From: Aeromicrobium phoceense
GTDB lineage: Bacteria > Actinomycetota > Actinomycetes > Propionibacteriales > Nocardioidaceae
Length of the DNA stretch: 64,000 nt
Direction: 5' to 3'
NCBI RefSeq assembly: GCF_013868155.1
Contig: NZ_JACEOG010000002.1
Location: forward strand, 372,001 to 436,000
In this document: one piece after another, positions 25,662 through 34,556 of the stretch
Numbering within the stretch: the first letter of the stretch is position 1
Layout: every line of letters begins with the position of its first letter
Made by a program: the position numbers and the translations under genes
The notes under the pieces: generated by a model
What the model was told of the DNA's origin: nothing
The model's database searches: none
What the model saw: only the letters and a program-made list of their open reading frames with translations

Positions 25662-26999
25662 ATGGGTAAGCAGGAGGACTTCGTCCTACGCGCGATCGAG
25701 GAGCGGGACGTCCGCTTCGTCCGGCTGTGGTTCACCGACGTGCTCGGCTCGTTGAAGTCGGTGGCCATCGCCCCGACCGAGCTCGAGGGCGCGTTCGAGG
25801 AGGGCATCGGCTTCGACGGCTCCGCCATCGAGGGCTTCGCCCGCGTCCACGAGGCCGACATGCTGGCCAAGCCGGACCCGTCCACGTTCCAGATCCTCCC
25901 GTGGCGTGGCGAGACGCCCGCCACGGCGCGCATGTTCTGCGACATCGCCATGCCCGACGGCAGCCCGTCGTACGCCGATCCGCGCTACGTGCTCAAGCGT
26001 GCGCTGGCGAAGGCCGCCGACGCGGGCTTCACGTTCTACACGCACCCCGAGATCGAGTTCTTCGTCTTCAAGTCCAAGCCCGAGCCGGGCACGCGTCCGG
26101 TCGCGGTGGACGACAGCGGGTACTTCGACCACACCGCCCAGGGCGCCAGCCAGGACTTCCGGCGCGAGGTCATCACGATGCTCGAGGCGATGGGCATCTC
26201 GGTGGAGTTCAGCCACCACGAGGGCGGCCCGGGCCAGCAGGAGATCGACCTGCGCTACGCCGACGCGCTGTCGATGGCCGACAACATCATGACGTTCCGC
26301 ACGATCGTGCGCGAGGTCGCGCTGAGCCAGGGCAAGTGGGCCTCGTTCATGCCCAAGCCCTTCACCGACCACCCCGGCTCGGGCATGCACACGCACGTGT
26401 CGCTGTTCGAGGGCGACGAGAACGTCTTCTACGAGGCCGGCGCCGAGTACCAGCTGAGCAAGACGGGCCGCGCGTTCATCGCCGGCGTCCTCGAGCACAC
26501 GCCCGAGATCACGGCCGTCACGAACCAGTGGGTGAACTCCTACAAGCGCCTCGCGTGGGGCGGAGAGGCGCCGAACTACGTGTGCTGGGGCCACAACAAC
26601 AGGTCCGCCCTCGTGCGGGTGCCGATGTACAAGCCGCACAAGTCCGGCTCGGCCCGGGTCGAGCTGCGCGCCCCCGACTCGGCGTGCAACCCCTACCTCG
26701 CGTACGCGCTGATCCTCGCCGCGGGCCTCAAGGGCATCGAGAACAGCTACGAGCTGCCGCCCGAGGCCGAGGACGACGTCTGGTCGCTCAGCGAGAACGA
26801 GCGCCGTGCGATGGGCATCGCCCCGCTGCCGCGCAACCTCGACGAGGCGATCCGCACGATGGAGAACAGCGAGCTCGTCGCCGAGACGCTGGGCGAGCAC
26901 GTCTTCGACTTCTTCCTGCGCAACAAGCGCGCGGAGTGGCAGGACTACCGCTCGCAGGTCACGCAGTTCGAGATCGACCGACTGATGCCGGTCCTGTAA
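25662..26999 (+). CDS. glnA2: Glutamine synthetase, GlnA2 type
   Basis: A 445-residue type I glutamine synthetase: GIGFDGSAIEGF, the metal/glutamate motifs YFDHTAQGASQDFRRE, EGGPGQQEIDLRYADAL, the ATP-binding KPFTDHPGSGMHTHVSL, and NPYLAYALILAAGLKGI. Compared with adenylylated GSI-beta enzymes (NLYDLPPEE), the corresponding stretch is DDVWSLSENE, so the regulated Tyr is replaced by Trp. This matches the non-adenylylated GlnA2 class (445-446 residues). TACACT lies 6 nt before the ATG, so leaderless. glnE follows after 5 bp, the same order as Rv2222c-Rv2221c. Confidence 0.93.
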   Translation: MGKQEDFVLRAIEERDVRFVRLWFTDVLGSLKSVAIAPTELEGAFEEGIGFDGSAIEGFARVHEADMLAKPDPSTFQILPWRGETPATARMFCDIAMPDGSPSYADPRYVLKRALAKAADAGFTFYTHPEIEFFVFKSKPEPGTRPVAVDDSGYFDHTAQGASQDFRREVITMLEAMGISVEFSHHEGGPGQQEIDLRYADALSMADNIMTFRTIVREVALSQGKWASFMPKPFTDHPGSGMHTHVSLFEGDENVFYEAGAEYQLSKTGRAFIAGVLEHTPEITAVTNQWVNSYKRLAWGGEAPNYVCWGHNNRSALVRVPMYKPHKSGSARVELRAPDSACNPYLAYALILAAGLKGIENSYELPPEAEDDVWSLSENERRAMGIAPLPRNLDEAIRTMENSELVAETLGEHVFDFFLRNKRAEWQDYRSQVTQFEIDRLMPVL

Positions 27000-27004
27000 G
27001 TCCC

Positions 27005-29896
27005 GTGACCCGCACCCGCTTCTCGGACCCGGAGACCGCCACCGCGAACCTCGCACGGCTGGGCTCCGTCTCGCCCGAGTTCGTCGACCAGATCGCCGCG
27101 GTCGCCGATCCCGACGGCGCGCTCGCATCGCTCGTGGCGCTCGCCGAGACCGACGAGGGGCCGCGGCTCATGGCCGCGCTGGAGGACGACCCCGTCCTGC
27201 GTGAGCGCGCGATGATCGTGCTCGGCACCAGCCGCGCGATCGGCGAGTTCTGGCGACGGCACCCCGAGTACGTGCTCGACCTGGTGGGGGAGCGCCTGCT
27301 GGAGCGGCTGGCCACCGAGCCCGAGTACCGCGAGTGGCTCGCCGACGTGACCGATCCCGATGCGCTGCGCGTGCGCTACCACCGTGAGCTGGCCGCGATC
27401 GCCGCACGCGACCTCAACGCGCACACCACCTTCAAGCAGTCGTCGGCCGAGTTGTCCGACCTCGCGGTCGCCACGCTCGACGCCGCCCTGCGGATCGCCG
27501 GCGACGAGGAGGAGGACGCCGACCTCGTCCGCCTGGCCGTCATCGCGATGGGCAAGACGGGCGGCCACGAGCTGAACTACGTGAGCGACGTGGACGTCAT
27601 CTTCGTGCACGAGCCCGTCGAGGGCGCCGACGAGCAGCGCGCCGCCGCCGCCGCCACGCGCATGGCGGGGGCGATCATCCGGATCTGCGGCGACCACACC
27701 GCCGAGGGCACGATCTGGGAGGTCGACCCGAACCTGCGCCCCGAGGGCAAGCACGGCCCGCTGAGCCGCACCCTGGGCAGCCACGTCGCCTACTACGACC
27801 GCTGGGCGGTCACGTGGGAGTTCCAGGCGCTGCTCAAGGCGCGGTATGCCGCCGGCGACCGCGAGCTGGCCGAGGCGTACCTCGAGGCCCTGCAGCCGAT
27901 GGTGTGGAAGGCGGCCGAGCGCGACGACTTCGTGCCCGAGGTCCGCCGGATGCGCCGCCGCGTCATCGAGAACATCCCGGCGGCCCACCGTGACCGCCAG
28001 CTGAAGCTCGGCAGCGGCGGCCTGCGCGACGTCGAGTTCGCCGTGCAGCTGCTGCAGCTCGTGCACGGCCGCGTCGACGAGCAGATCCGCAGCCCCAACA
28101 CGCTCGAGGCCCTGCGGGCGCTCACCGACAAGGGGTACGTCGGACGCCGCGACGGCTCGGCGCTGGAGGAGGCCTACGAGTTCCTGCGTGCCCTCGAGCA
28201 CCGGATGCAGCTGTTCCGGCTGCGTCGCACCCACCTGGTGCCCGAGGACGTCGACGACCTGCGGCGGATCGGCCGCAGCATGGGCTTCACCACGAACCCG
28301 TCCGACAACCTGGTCAAGGAGTGGCAGGCGCACCGGCGGATCGTCAGCCGCCTGCACGAGAAGATCTTCTACCGGCCGCTGCTCGAGGCCGTGGCGTCGC
28401 TCCCGGAGGACCGTCTGCGGCTCAGCACCGAGGCGGCGCAGGACCGGCTCGCGGCGCTGGGCTACAGCGACCCGAAGGGCGCGATGGCCCACATCGGTGC
28501 GCTCACGTCGGGGGTCACGCGACGGGCCGCCATCCACCGCTCGCTGCTGCCGGCGATGCTCTCGTGGTTCGCGGAGTCCCCGCAGCCCGACGCGGCGCTG
28601 CTTGCGTTCCGTCAGATCTCCGAGGAGCTCGGCGACTCGCCCTGGTACCTGCGCAAGCTTCGCGACGAGGGCACCGGTGCGCAGCAGTTCGCGCACATGC
28701 TGGCGTCCAGCACGTACGTCACCGACCTGATCCGCCGGGCGCCCGACGCCGTGGCGCTGCTCGGCGATGACGAGGCGCTGGTGCCGCGCGACCTCGACCG
28801 GCTCGACACCGAGATGACCCTCGCCGCCAAGCGGCACCAGATCCCGGACGGCGCCGTGCGCGCCGTCCGCCGGATCCGGCGCCGCGAGCTGTCGCGTGTG
28901 GCGATGAGCGACGTGCTGGGCCGGCTCGACGTCACCGAGGTCGGCGAGGCGCTGACGTCGATCAACACGGCCACCATCTCGGCCACTCTCGCCACGGCGG
29001 AGGCGGCCTGGACCCAGGACCACGACAAGCCGTTGCCGACGCGCAACGCCATCGTCCTGATGGGCCGGCTCGGCGGGCACGAGGCGGGGTACGGCTCCGA
29101 CGCCGACGTGATGTTCGTGCACGACCCGGTCGAGGGCGCCGACGGCGACGAGGCGAAGGCGTGCGCGCTGTGGGTCGCCCAGCTCATCCGCCAGATGCTC
29201 GGTGCCGCGGGCGCCGATCCCGCGCTCGAGATCGACGCCGGACTGCGTCCCGAGGGCAAGAACGGCCCGCTCGTCCGCTCGTTCGACGCCTACGCGGCGT
29301 ACTACGCCAAGTGGTCGGACACGTGGGAGGCGCAGGCGCTGCTGCGCGCCGAGGCCGCCGTGGGCGATCCCGAGCTGTGCCGCCGGTTCACCGAGCTGAT
29401 CGACCCGCTGCGGTACCCCGAGGGCGGCCTGTCGGCGTCGCAGGAGCGCGACATCCGGCGGATCAAGGCCCGCGTGGACTCCGAGCGGCTGCCGCGCGGC
29501 GCGAACCCGAACACCCACCTCAAGCTGGGGCGCGGGGGACTGGCCGACGTCGAGTGGACCATCCAGCTGCTGCAGATGCAGCACGCCCACCGGGTGCCGG
29601 CGTTGCGCACCACGCGCACGATCGACGCCCTGGAGGCGGCCGCCGACGCCGAGATCCTCTCGGCCGAGGACGCCCAGGCCCTCATCGAGTCCTGGCGCTT
29701 CGTGACCCGCATCCGCAACGGCGTGGTGCTGTGGCGCGCCAAGCCCGCGGAGTCGATGGTCGAGACCACCGCCGACCGCGTCGGCCTCGCGCACCTCCTC
29801 GGCATCGGGCAGGACCACACCGAGGAGATGGTCAACGACTACATGCGGATCACCCGCCGGGCCCGCCAGGTCGTGGAGCGCGTCTTCTACGAGTGA
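27005..29896 (+). CDS. glnE: Bifunctional glutamine synthetase adenylyltransferase/deadenylase
   Basis: A 963-residue GlnE with two tandem nucleotidyltransferase halves. The N-terminal half has GGHELNYVSDVDVIFVHEP and the C-terminal half GGHEAGYGSDADVMFVHDP, each followed by an RPEGK(H/N)GPL motif and LKLG(S/R)GGL. Family knowledge assigns deadenylylation to the first half and adenylylation to the second. It controls glutamine synthetase in response to nitrogen status. GTG 27005, 5 nt after the glnA2 stop, starts the normal VTRTRFSDPE N-terminus; the frame is open much further upstream only because it shadows glnA2. Its target is presumably a GlnA1 elsewhere. Confidence 0.95.
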   Translation: MTRTRFSDPETATANLARLGSVSPEFVDQIAAVADPDGALASLVALAETDEGPRLMAALEDDPVLRERAMIVLGTSRAIGEFWRRHPEYVLDLVGERLLERLATEPEYREWLADVTDPDALRVRYHRELAAIAARDLNAHTTFKQSSAELSDLAVATLDAALRIAGDEEEDADLVRLAVIAMGKTGGHELNYVSDVDVIFVHEPVEGADEQRAAAAATRMAGAIIRICGDHTAEGTIWEVDPNLRPEGKHGPLSRTLGSHVAYYDRWAVTWEFQALLKARYAAGDRELAEAYLEALQPMVWKAAERDDFVPEVRRMRRRVIENIPAAHRDRQLKLGSGGLRDVEFAVQLLQLVHGRVDEQIRSPNTLEALRALTDKGYVGRRDGSALEEAYEFLRALEHRMQLFRLRRTHLVPEDVDDLRRIGRSMGFTTNPSDNLVKEWQAHRRIVSRLHEKIFYRPLLEAVASLPEDRLRLSTEAAQDRLAALGYSDPKGAMAHIGALTSGVTRRAAIHRSLLPAMLSWFAESPQPDAALLAFRQISEELGDSPWYLRKLRDEGTGAQQFAHMLASSTYVTDLIRRAPDAVALLGDDEALVPRDLDRLDTEMTLAAKRHQIPDGAVRAVRRIRRRELSRVAMSDVLGRLDVTEVGEALTSINTATISATLATAEAAWTQDHDKPLPTRNAIVLMGRLGGHEAGYGSDADVMFVHDPVEGADGDEAKACALWVAQLIRQMLGAAGADPALEIDAGLRPEGKNGPLVRSFDAYAAYYAKWSDTWEAQALLRAEAAVGDPELCRRFTELIDPLRYPEGGLSASQERDIRRIKARVDSERLPRGANPNTHLKLGRGGLADVEWTIQLLQMQHAHRVPALRTTRTIDALEAAADAEILSAEDAQALIESWRFVTRIRNGVVLWRAKPAESMVETTADRVGLAHLLGIGQDHTEEMVNDYMRITRRARQVVERVFYE

Positions 29897-29948
29897 CCGC
29901 CTGCCCCGAGGTGCAGGGCGGCGGATGAGCGCGGGTTAGCCTGAAGGC

Positions 29949-30842
29949 ATGCTCTCGCGTCTGCTGCTGCCCCTCGTCCTGGCCGTGGGGCTGCTCTCGG
30001 CGGCTCCGGCGACGGCCACCGGTCCCACTCCGGTCGCGCCGGCCGTGGCGCCGACCTCGCAGCCGGCGCCCCAGCAGATCGTCGTGCGCGAGGGCCCGAA
30101 GGTGAAGGGCACCCACCGGTTCGGCAAGACGCTCACCCGCTCGGTGGGCCGCTACTCCGTCGGAGGCCTGCAGATCCGCACCCAGTGGCTGCGCGACGGC
30201 AAGCCGATCAAGGGCGCCACCCGCTGGAAGTACAAGCTCGGCGTGCGCGACGTCGGCCACACGGTGCGCGTGCGGGTCACCGTCAGCAGGCCCGGCTACC
30301 GCACCCTCACGCACCGCTCGCCGTGGCGCAAGGTCAAGCACGTGCGCGACGTGCGCCGCACGGTGAAGTACTCGATCGCGACGAACGGCAAGATGACCAC
30401 GAGCGTCGCGACGTTCAAGCGCCAGGTCGCCGAGATCCTCGACGACCCGCGGGGCTGGCGTGCCGGCGGCATCCGGTTCAAGCGAGTGAAGTCGGGCGGC
30501 TCGATGACGATCGTGCTGGCCCAGGCCTCGCGCGTGCCCACGTACTCGAGCGCCTGCTCGTCCACCTGGAGCTGCCGGGTGGGGCGGCACGTGATCATCA
30601 ACCAAGAGCGCTGGAAGCACGCCTCGCCGGCCTGGAACGCGGCGAAGGGCACGACCCTGCTGGGCTACCGTCACATGGTGGTCAACCACGAGACCGGCCA
30701 CTGGCTCGGCTGGCACCACAAGTCCTGCGGCGGCAAGGGTCAGAAGGCCCCCGTCATGATGCAGCAGTCGAAGGGCCGCAACGGGTGCACGTTCAACCCG
30801 TGGCCGAAGCCGTCGGAACGCAACGTGCCCCGGTACCGCTGA
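29949..30842 (+). CDS. Secreted DUF3152 metzincin-like protein
   Basis: A 297-residue exported protein with signal peptide ending ATA near residue 23. Residues about 45-125 are a repeat module (VKGTHRFGKTLTRSVG, TQWLRDGKPIKGATRWKYK) of the type seen in the C-terminus of the iron-regulated secreted protein. The C-terminal half is DUF3152, with VVNHETGHWLGWHH, a HExxHxxGxxH zinc motif as in metzincin peptidases, plus conserved cysteines (SSACSSTWSC, CGGKG, NGC). Zinc protease activity is likely but unproven for the family. TAGCCT ends 6 nt before the ATG. A strong hairpin overlaps the stop. Confidence 0.85.
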   Translation: MLSRLLLPLVLAVGLLSAAPATATGPTPVAPAVAPTSQPAPQQIVVREGPKVKGTHRFGKTLTRSVGRYSVGGLQIRTQWLRDGKPIKGATRWKYKLGVRDVGHTVRVRVTVSRPGYRTLTHRSPWRKVKHVRDVRRTVKYSIATNGKMTTSVATFKRQVAEILDDPRGWRAGGIRFKRVKSGGSMTIVLAQASRVPTYSSACSSTWSCRVGRHVIINQERWKHASPAWNAAKGTTLLGYRHMVVNHETGHWLGWHHKSCGGKGQKAPVMMQQSKGRNGCTFNPWPKPSERNVPRYR

Positions 30843-30856
30843 GGCACCGGGGCACG
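30824..30856. terminator. Bidirectional hairpin terminator
   Basis: Arms CGTGCCCCGGT (30824-30834) and ACCGGGGCACG (30846-30856), perfectly complementary over 11 bp, spanning the stop of the DUF3152 gene and preceding the convergent lipoprotein stop at 30870. Confidence 0.7.
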
Positions 30857-30869
30857 AGCGACGTGCGGA

Positions 30870-31412
30870 TCAGCTCATGATCGACGCGCAGGTCTCGTCC
30901 TTCTCGAACGCCTTCTTCAGCCCCTCGTCGCTGGCGCTGAGCTCGGCGAGCGGTCCTTCGTAGCTCGACGACTCGGCCAGTGACTCGCTGACCTGCAGCA
31001 GGGTCGCCTGCATCTGGTCGGCGCTCGCCGTGCTGGCCGCCTTGAGGTTCTTGATGACGCCCTGGAGCGTCTGGGCGCCCGTGTCGAGCGACTTCTTCGC
31101 CTGGTCGTAGGCGGCCGCGTCGACCTCCGGGGGAGTCCCGGCGTCCTGCAGCACCTGGGCCTGCGCCTCGAGCCGGTCGCGCAGGGTGCGCAGGAAGGTC
31201 ATGATGGCCTCCTTCGACTCCGCCGCGCTGCCGTCGGTGGCGGGCGGCTCGACGGGCGCCGTGGTCGGCTCGAGCGCCTGGCACAGCGACTGGGCCCACT
31301 TCTCCTGGGGAGTCGCCGCGGCCGCTTCGGGCTCGTCGCTGGAGCCGGTGCAGCCGCCCAGCACGAGACCCGCTGCCGCACCGGCGAGCATCAACCGGAT
31401 GGTCCTGTTCAT
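30870..31412 (-). CDS. Hypothetical secreted lipoprotein
   Basis: A 180-residue protein with a lipoprotein signal peptide: MNRTIRLMLAGAAAGLVLGGC, lipobox VLGGC with Cys21. The mature part is Glu/Ala/Gln-rich and predicted almost wholly helical (ESKEAIMTFLRTLRDRLEAQ and further heptad-like stretches), with two other cysteines near WAQSLCQAL and at DETCASIMS that could form a disulphide. No family recognised. RBS GGAAGG is 9 nt before the ATG. It follows the TEPT-repeat protein gene on the same strand, separated by a hairpin, so probably is partly independent. Confidence 0.75.
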   Translation of the reverse strand: MNRTIRLMLAGAAAGLVLGGCTGSSDEPEAAAATPQEKWAQSLCQALEPTTAPVEPPATDGSAAESKEAIMTFLRTLRDRLEAQAQVLQDAGTPPEVDAAAYDQAKKSLDTGAQTLQGVIKNLKAASTASADQMQATLLQVSESLAESSSYEGPLAELSASDEGLKKAFEKDETCASIMS

Positions 31413-31436
31413 GGTGTTGCCTTCCGATCGGAACGA

Positions 31437-31472
31437 GGGAGGGCCCCACCGCGGCTGCGGCAGGACCCTCCC
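31437..31472 (-). terminator. Imperfect hairpin after the TEPT-repeat gene
   Basis: Arms 31437-31446 (GGGAGGGCCC) and 31463-31472 (GGACCCTCCC), paired except one position, 27 nt past the TEPT-repeat gene stop. It may attenuate read-through into the lipoprotein gene. Confidence 0.5.
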
Positions 31473-31498
31473 CGGTGTTCAGTTGATGATCACGCAGC

Positions 31499-33001
31499 TC
31501 ACGGAGCGAGCGTCGCGGTCAGCTTGTTGCCCGGACCCGAGGCGAAGAGCGACAGGATGTCGTTCAGCGGGCCACAGCCCTGCAGCTTCGCGATCGAGTA
31601 GGTGCTGGTGACCGTACCGCCCGCGAGCGGGTCGAAGCGGCCGTTGGACGCCAGGCGGATGTCGGACGGCTTCGACGTCTGGCACTTGGTGCCGCCGCCG
31701 AGCTTCAGACCGAACGACTTGATCGAGGTGATCTGGATGTTCACCTTCGAGTCGGCGGTCAGCTGGCCGGTGGAGAGGTTGATGCCACCGTTGGTCTTGC
31801 CCACCGAGGTGAAGGCGAGGTCAGCGTCGACCGGAAGGAAGCCGAGAGCCTTCAGCTTCGCCTTGGTGTTGTCCAGCGTCAGATCGGCGACGAACTGGCC
31901 GGTGGCGAGGTTGAAGTCAGCCGCGACCTTGCCGTTCAGCGGGGCGGTGCCGTTGCCGGCCTTGATGGTCGTGCTGCCCTTGAGCTTGAACGGCACCTTG
32001 ATGACCGGGTCCGGGGTCGGCTCCGTGGTCGGCTCCGTGGTCGGTTCCGTGGTCGGCTCCGTGGTCGGCTCCGTCGTCGGCTCCGTGGTCGGCTCCGTCG
32101 TGGGCTCCGTGGTCGGCTCCGTGGTCGGCTCCGTCGTGGGCTCCGTCGTGGGCTCCGTCGTCGGCTCCGTGGTCGGCTCCGTGGTCGGCTCCGTGGTCGG
32201 CTCCGTGGTCGGCTCCGTCGTGGGCTCCGTGGTCGGCTCCGTCGTGGGCTCCGTGGTCGGCTCCGTCGTGGGCTCCGTGGTCGGCTCCGTCGTGGGCTCC
32301 GTCGTGGGCTCCGTGGTCGGCTCCGTCGTGGGCTCCGTGGTCGGCTCCGTCGTGGGCTCCGTGGTCGGCTCCGTCACGCCGATCGAGCCCAGCGCCAGGT
32401 CGGCGGGGCCGTTGCAGGCGAGGGTCGACGGGATGGTGGAGTTGTCGGCCTTGAAGATCGTCGCGGTGATGTTGAACGAGGCCGGCATGCCGATGACGAC
32501 CGAGTCGACCGCGTAGTCCGGGGTCGTGATCGGGGGAACGAGTCCGGTGGCGGGGATGAGCCACGGCTCGTTGGCCACCTGCGGGATCGGCGTGCGGGGC
32601 GCACCGAGGTTCGGGATGGCGATCGTCGTGGTCTGTCCACCCGTGGTCAGGGTGACGGCCGAGTTGGTGGACGCACCCGAGGCCTCGCGGCCACCGAGCA
32701 GCAGCGCGGTGGACTGGCGGAGCAGCTCCGGCATGGTGAGGGTGATGTTCACGGGGGTCTCGGGGATCACCTGACCGGGGGTCACGGTGTCCGGGACGCT
32801 GGTCGACGCGAGCACGCCGATGTCCTGGATGCCGAGGTTCAGTCCGCCGGCGACGACCTCACACTTGTAGAGGAAGTTCTTCTCCAACGTCACGTCCGCA
32901 GCGCTCGCGCTGGCGGCTCCAATCACACTGATGGCCCCGGCGCTGAGGGCTGCAGCTGCCCCTGTTGCCAGGACCTTTCCGGTCTTCGTCATCTTCTTCA
33001 C
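31499..33001 (-). CDS. Secreted protein with a TEPT-repeat stalk
   Basis: A 500-residue exported protein. Signal peptide to about residue 34 (ends ASASA). Residues about 35-205 form a first domain starting [17 protein letters not shown], reminiscent of the DUF6801-type secreted domain. Residues about 208-330 are about 30 tandem Thr-Glu-Pro-Thr units. Residues about 330-500 form a second beta-rich domain with two cysteines ([17 protein letters not shown]). No LPXTG, lipobox or membrane anchor. The stalk should be extended and acidic, possibly O-glycosylated, linking two folded domains across the envelope. GTG 33001 is chosen from the AAGGA 8 nt upstream; the open frame reaches 33142 but overlaps the promoter. 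Function unknown. Confidence 0.8.
   Translation of the reverse strand: MKKMTKTGKVLATGAAAALSAGAISVIGAASASAADVTLEKNFLYKCEVVAGGLNLGIQDIGVLASTSVPDTVTPGQVIPETPVNITLTMPELLRQSTALLLGGREASGASTNSAVTLTTGGQTTTIAIPNLGAPRTPIPQVANEPWLIPATGLVPPITTPDYAVDSVVIGMPASFNITATIFKADNSTIPSTLACNGPADLALGSIGVTEPTTEPTTEPTTEPTTEPTTEPTTEPTTEPTTEPTTEPTTEPTTEPTTEPTTEPTTEPTTEPTTEPTTEPTTEPTTEPTTEPTTEPTTEPTTEPTTEPTTEPTTEPTTEPTTEPTTEPTPDPVIKVPFKLKGSTTIKAGNGTAPLNGKVAADFNLATGQFVADLTLDNTKAKLKALGFLPVDADLAFTSVGKTNGGINLSTGQLTADSKVNIQITSIKSFGLKLGGGTKCQTSKPSDIRLASNGRFDPLAGGTVTSTYSIAKLQGCGPLNDILSLFASGPGNKLTATLAP
32019..32378 (-). repeat. 12-bp tandem repeat array encoding TEPT units
   Basis: About 30 units of 12 bp (GGCTCCGTGGTC and the variants GGCTCCGTCGTG and GGCTCCGTCGTC on the plus strand) in perfect 12-bp register from 32019 to 32378. 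Variants differ only at third codon positions, so the peptide is invariant. Frame is preserved by any whole-unit gain or loss. Confidence 0.93.
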
Positions 33002-33087
33002 AAGGGTGTCCTTCTTTGGGAGTTGAGCCGACGCGTCGAGAGCGCGAGAGGTGCCCTCGTGAGAGCCGGCTGTGACAGACACCACAC

Positions 33088-33116
33088 AACCTAGAGCCAC
33101 GAAAACGAAAGTGCAA
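33088..33116 (-). promoter_or_regulatory. Promoter of the TEPT-repeat gene
   Basis: On the minus strand TTGCAC (33116-33111) and TAGGTT (33093-33088) are separated by 17 bp, a good housekeeping-sigma promoter. It predicts a 5' leader of about 80 nt before GTG 33001. Confidence 0.65.
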
Positions 33117-33212
33117 CTAGTGGTTACAAAGTCAGTGACCACTTACGTCACACCCGCCACACAACCCGGTTGGCCCCTGGAATGACGGTCGAAACTCTGG
33201 GTCACATACACG

Positions 33213-33249
33213 ACAGAGCGCACCGAATCAGTGATTCGGTGCGCTCTGT
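33213..33249 (-). terminator. Strong terminator hairpin of the desaturase operon
   Basis: Perfect 17-bp stem, arms 33213-33229 and 33233-33249, 3-nt loop, 18 nt beyond the desaturase stop. This separates the desaturase operon from the TEPT-repeat gene promoter. Confidence 0.85.
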
Positions 33250-33267
33250 GGCGGGGTCGGGCAGGCG

Positions 33268-34545
33268 TCAGGCAGCCTGTGCGGCCTCCTTGGCCTCGCG
33301 CTTGGCGCGGCGCAGGGCCTTCGACTCGGGGGACTTGCCCACTTTGTACGGGTCGGACGGCTTCTTGGAGTAGATCGCCAGCTGGCGCGCCACGCTCATG
33401 AGCTGCTTGGACAGCCGGCCCTCGTTGTAGCGCAGGCCGTACTTCTCGACGAGACGCTGCACGTCCACCTTGACCTCGCGGTAGCGCCGCGCCGGGATGT
33501 CGGGGAACAGGTGGTGCTCGATCTGGTGGCTGAGGTTGCCGGTCATCACGTGGAAGGGCTTGGAGCCGGAGATGTTCGCCGACCCGAGCAGCTGGCGCAG
33601 GTACCACTGGCCGCGGGTCTCGTTCTGCGCGTCCTGCTCGTCGAACGTCTCGACGTCGGCCGGGAAGTGACCGCAGAAGATCACCAGGAAGGTCCAGATG
33701 TTGCGGATCAGGTTGGCCGTGAAGTTGGCTCCGAGCACCGCGAGAGGGGCCCACCAGCCGACGAACGGGATCGCGGCGCAGGCGATGACCGGGTAGACGA
33801 CGTAGTCCTTGAAGAGCTGGCGCCGGACCTTGACGTAGGCGCGCTTCTTGCGGGCGACGAACTCCTCCTTGCTCATCTTGCCGCCGAGGTACTCATCGAG
33901 CTCGATGCCGTGGTACATCACGCCCCACTCGAAGAAGAGCATGAGCAGGAACGCCAGCGGGAGGTTGAACCGGTGGTTCGGGTACCACGGCTGGCCATCG
34001 TCGATCCGCAGCAGGCCGTAGCCGATGTCGCGGTCCATGCCGTGGATGTTCGTGTACGTGTGGTGGATGAAGTTGTGGCCGTGCTTCCAGTCCTGCGCAG
34101 GGGCCACGTTGTCCCACTCGTAGCGCTTGCCGTCGATCATCGGGTCGTTCATCCAGTCGTACTGACCGTGCATGACGTTGTGCCCGATCTCCATGTTCTC
34201 GATGATCTTCGAGAGCCCGAGGAAGATGACGCCGGCGATGAAGGCGGGCGGGAAGATCGGCAGGAAGATGCCGATGCGGCCCAGCACCTCGAACCATTTC
34301 TGCACGCGGATGACGCGACGGATGTAGTCGGCGTCCTCCTGGCCGAGGTTGTCGAGCACGCGCTGGCGCACGGCGTCGAGCTCCTGGCCGAACTCCTCGA
34401 GCTGCTCGTACGTCATGAGGTCGAGGCCGACCGTGGACTTGCGGTTCGGGTCATACGCGTCGACCAGGGGGACGGGCGCCTGGTTGTGGGCCGAGGCGCT
34501 GAGCGGCTCGATCGGCGCGTGCTTCGTGCGCTGGAAGAGGGACAT
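33268..34545 (-). CDS. Membrane fatty-acid (acyl-CoA) desaturase, DesA3-like
   Basis: A 425-residue integral-membrane desaturase with three histidine boxes: GHNVMHGQYD (HxxxxH-type), HNFIHHTYTN (HxxHH) and HQIEHHLFP, the last being the QxxHH form. Four hydrophobic helices flank the boxes. It inserts a cis double bond into acyl chains using a di-iron centre. ATG 34545, after AAGGAG, gives the N-terminus MSLFQRTKHAPIEPL. It follows a ferredoxin-type reductase gene by 11 bp, paralleling Rv3230c-Rv3229c of M. tuberculosis, where the pair makes oleate from stearoyl-CoA. Likely controlled by the divergent TetR. Confidence 0.92.
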   Translation of the reverse strand: MSLFQRTKHAPIEPLSASAHNQAPVPLVDAYDPNRKSTVGLDLMTYEQLEEFGQELDAVRQRVLDNLGQEDADYIRRVIRVQKWFEVLGRIGIFLPIFPPAFIAGVIFLGLSKIIENMEIGHNVMHGQYDWMNDPMIDGKRYEWDNVAPAQDWKHGHNFIHHTYTNIHGMDRDIGYGLLRIDDGQPWYPNHRFNLPLAFLLMLFFEWGVMYHGIELDEYLGGKMSKEEFVARKKRAYVKVRRQLFKDYVVYPVIACAAIPFVGWWAPLAVLGANFTANLIRNIWTFLVIFCGHFPADVETFDEQDAQNETRGQWYLRQLLGSANISGSKPFHVMTGNLSHQIEHHLFPDIPARRYREVKVDVQRLVEKYGLRYNEGRLSKQLMSVARQLAIYSKKPSDPYKVGKSPESKALRRAKREAKEAAQAA

Positions 34546-34556
34546 GTTCTTCTCCT

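Noticed and set aside
25727..27004. Very long plus-strand frame extending glnE upstream by more than 400 codons
   Set aside because: It is an out-of-frame shadow of the glutamine synthetase gene; GlnE family length and start fit GTG 27005.
32019..32378. Regularly spaced repeats that might suggest a CRISPR array
   Set aside because: Units are only 12 bp, contiguous without spacers, and in frame within a coding gene encoding TEPT; this is a coding minisatellite.
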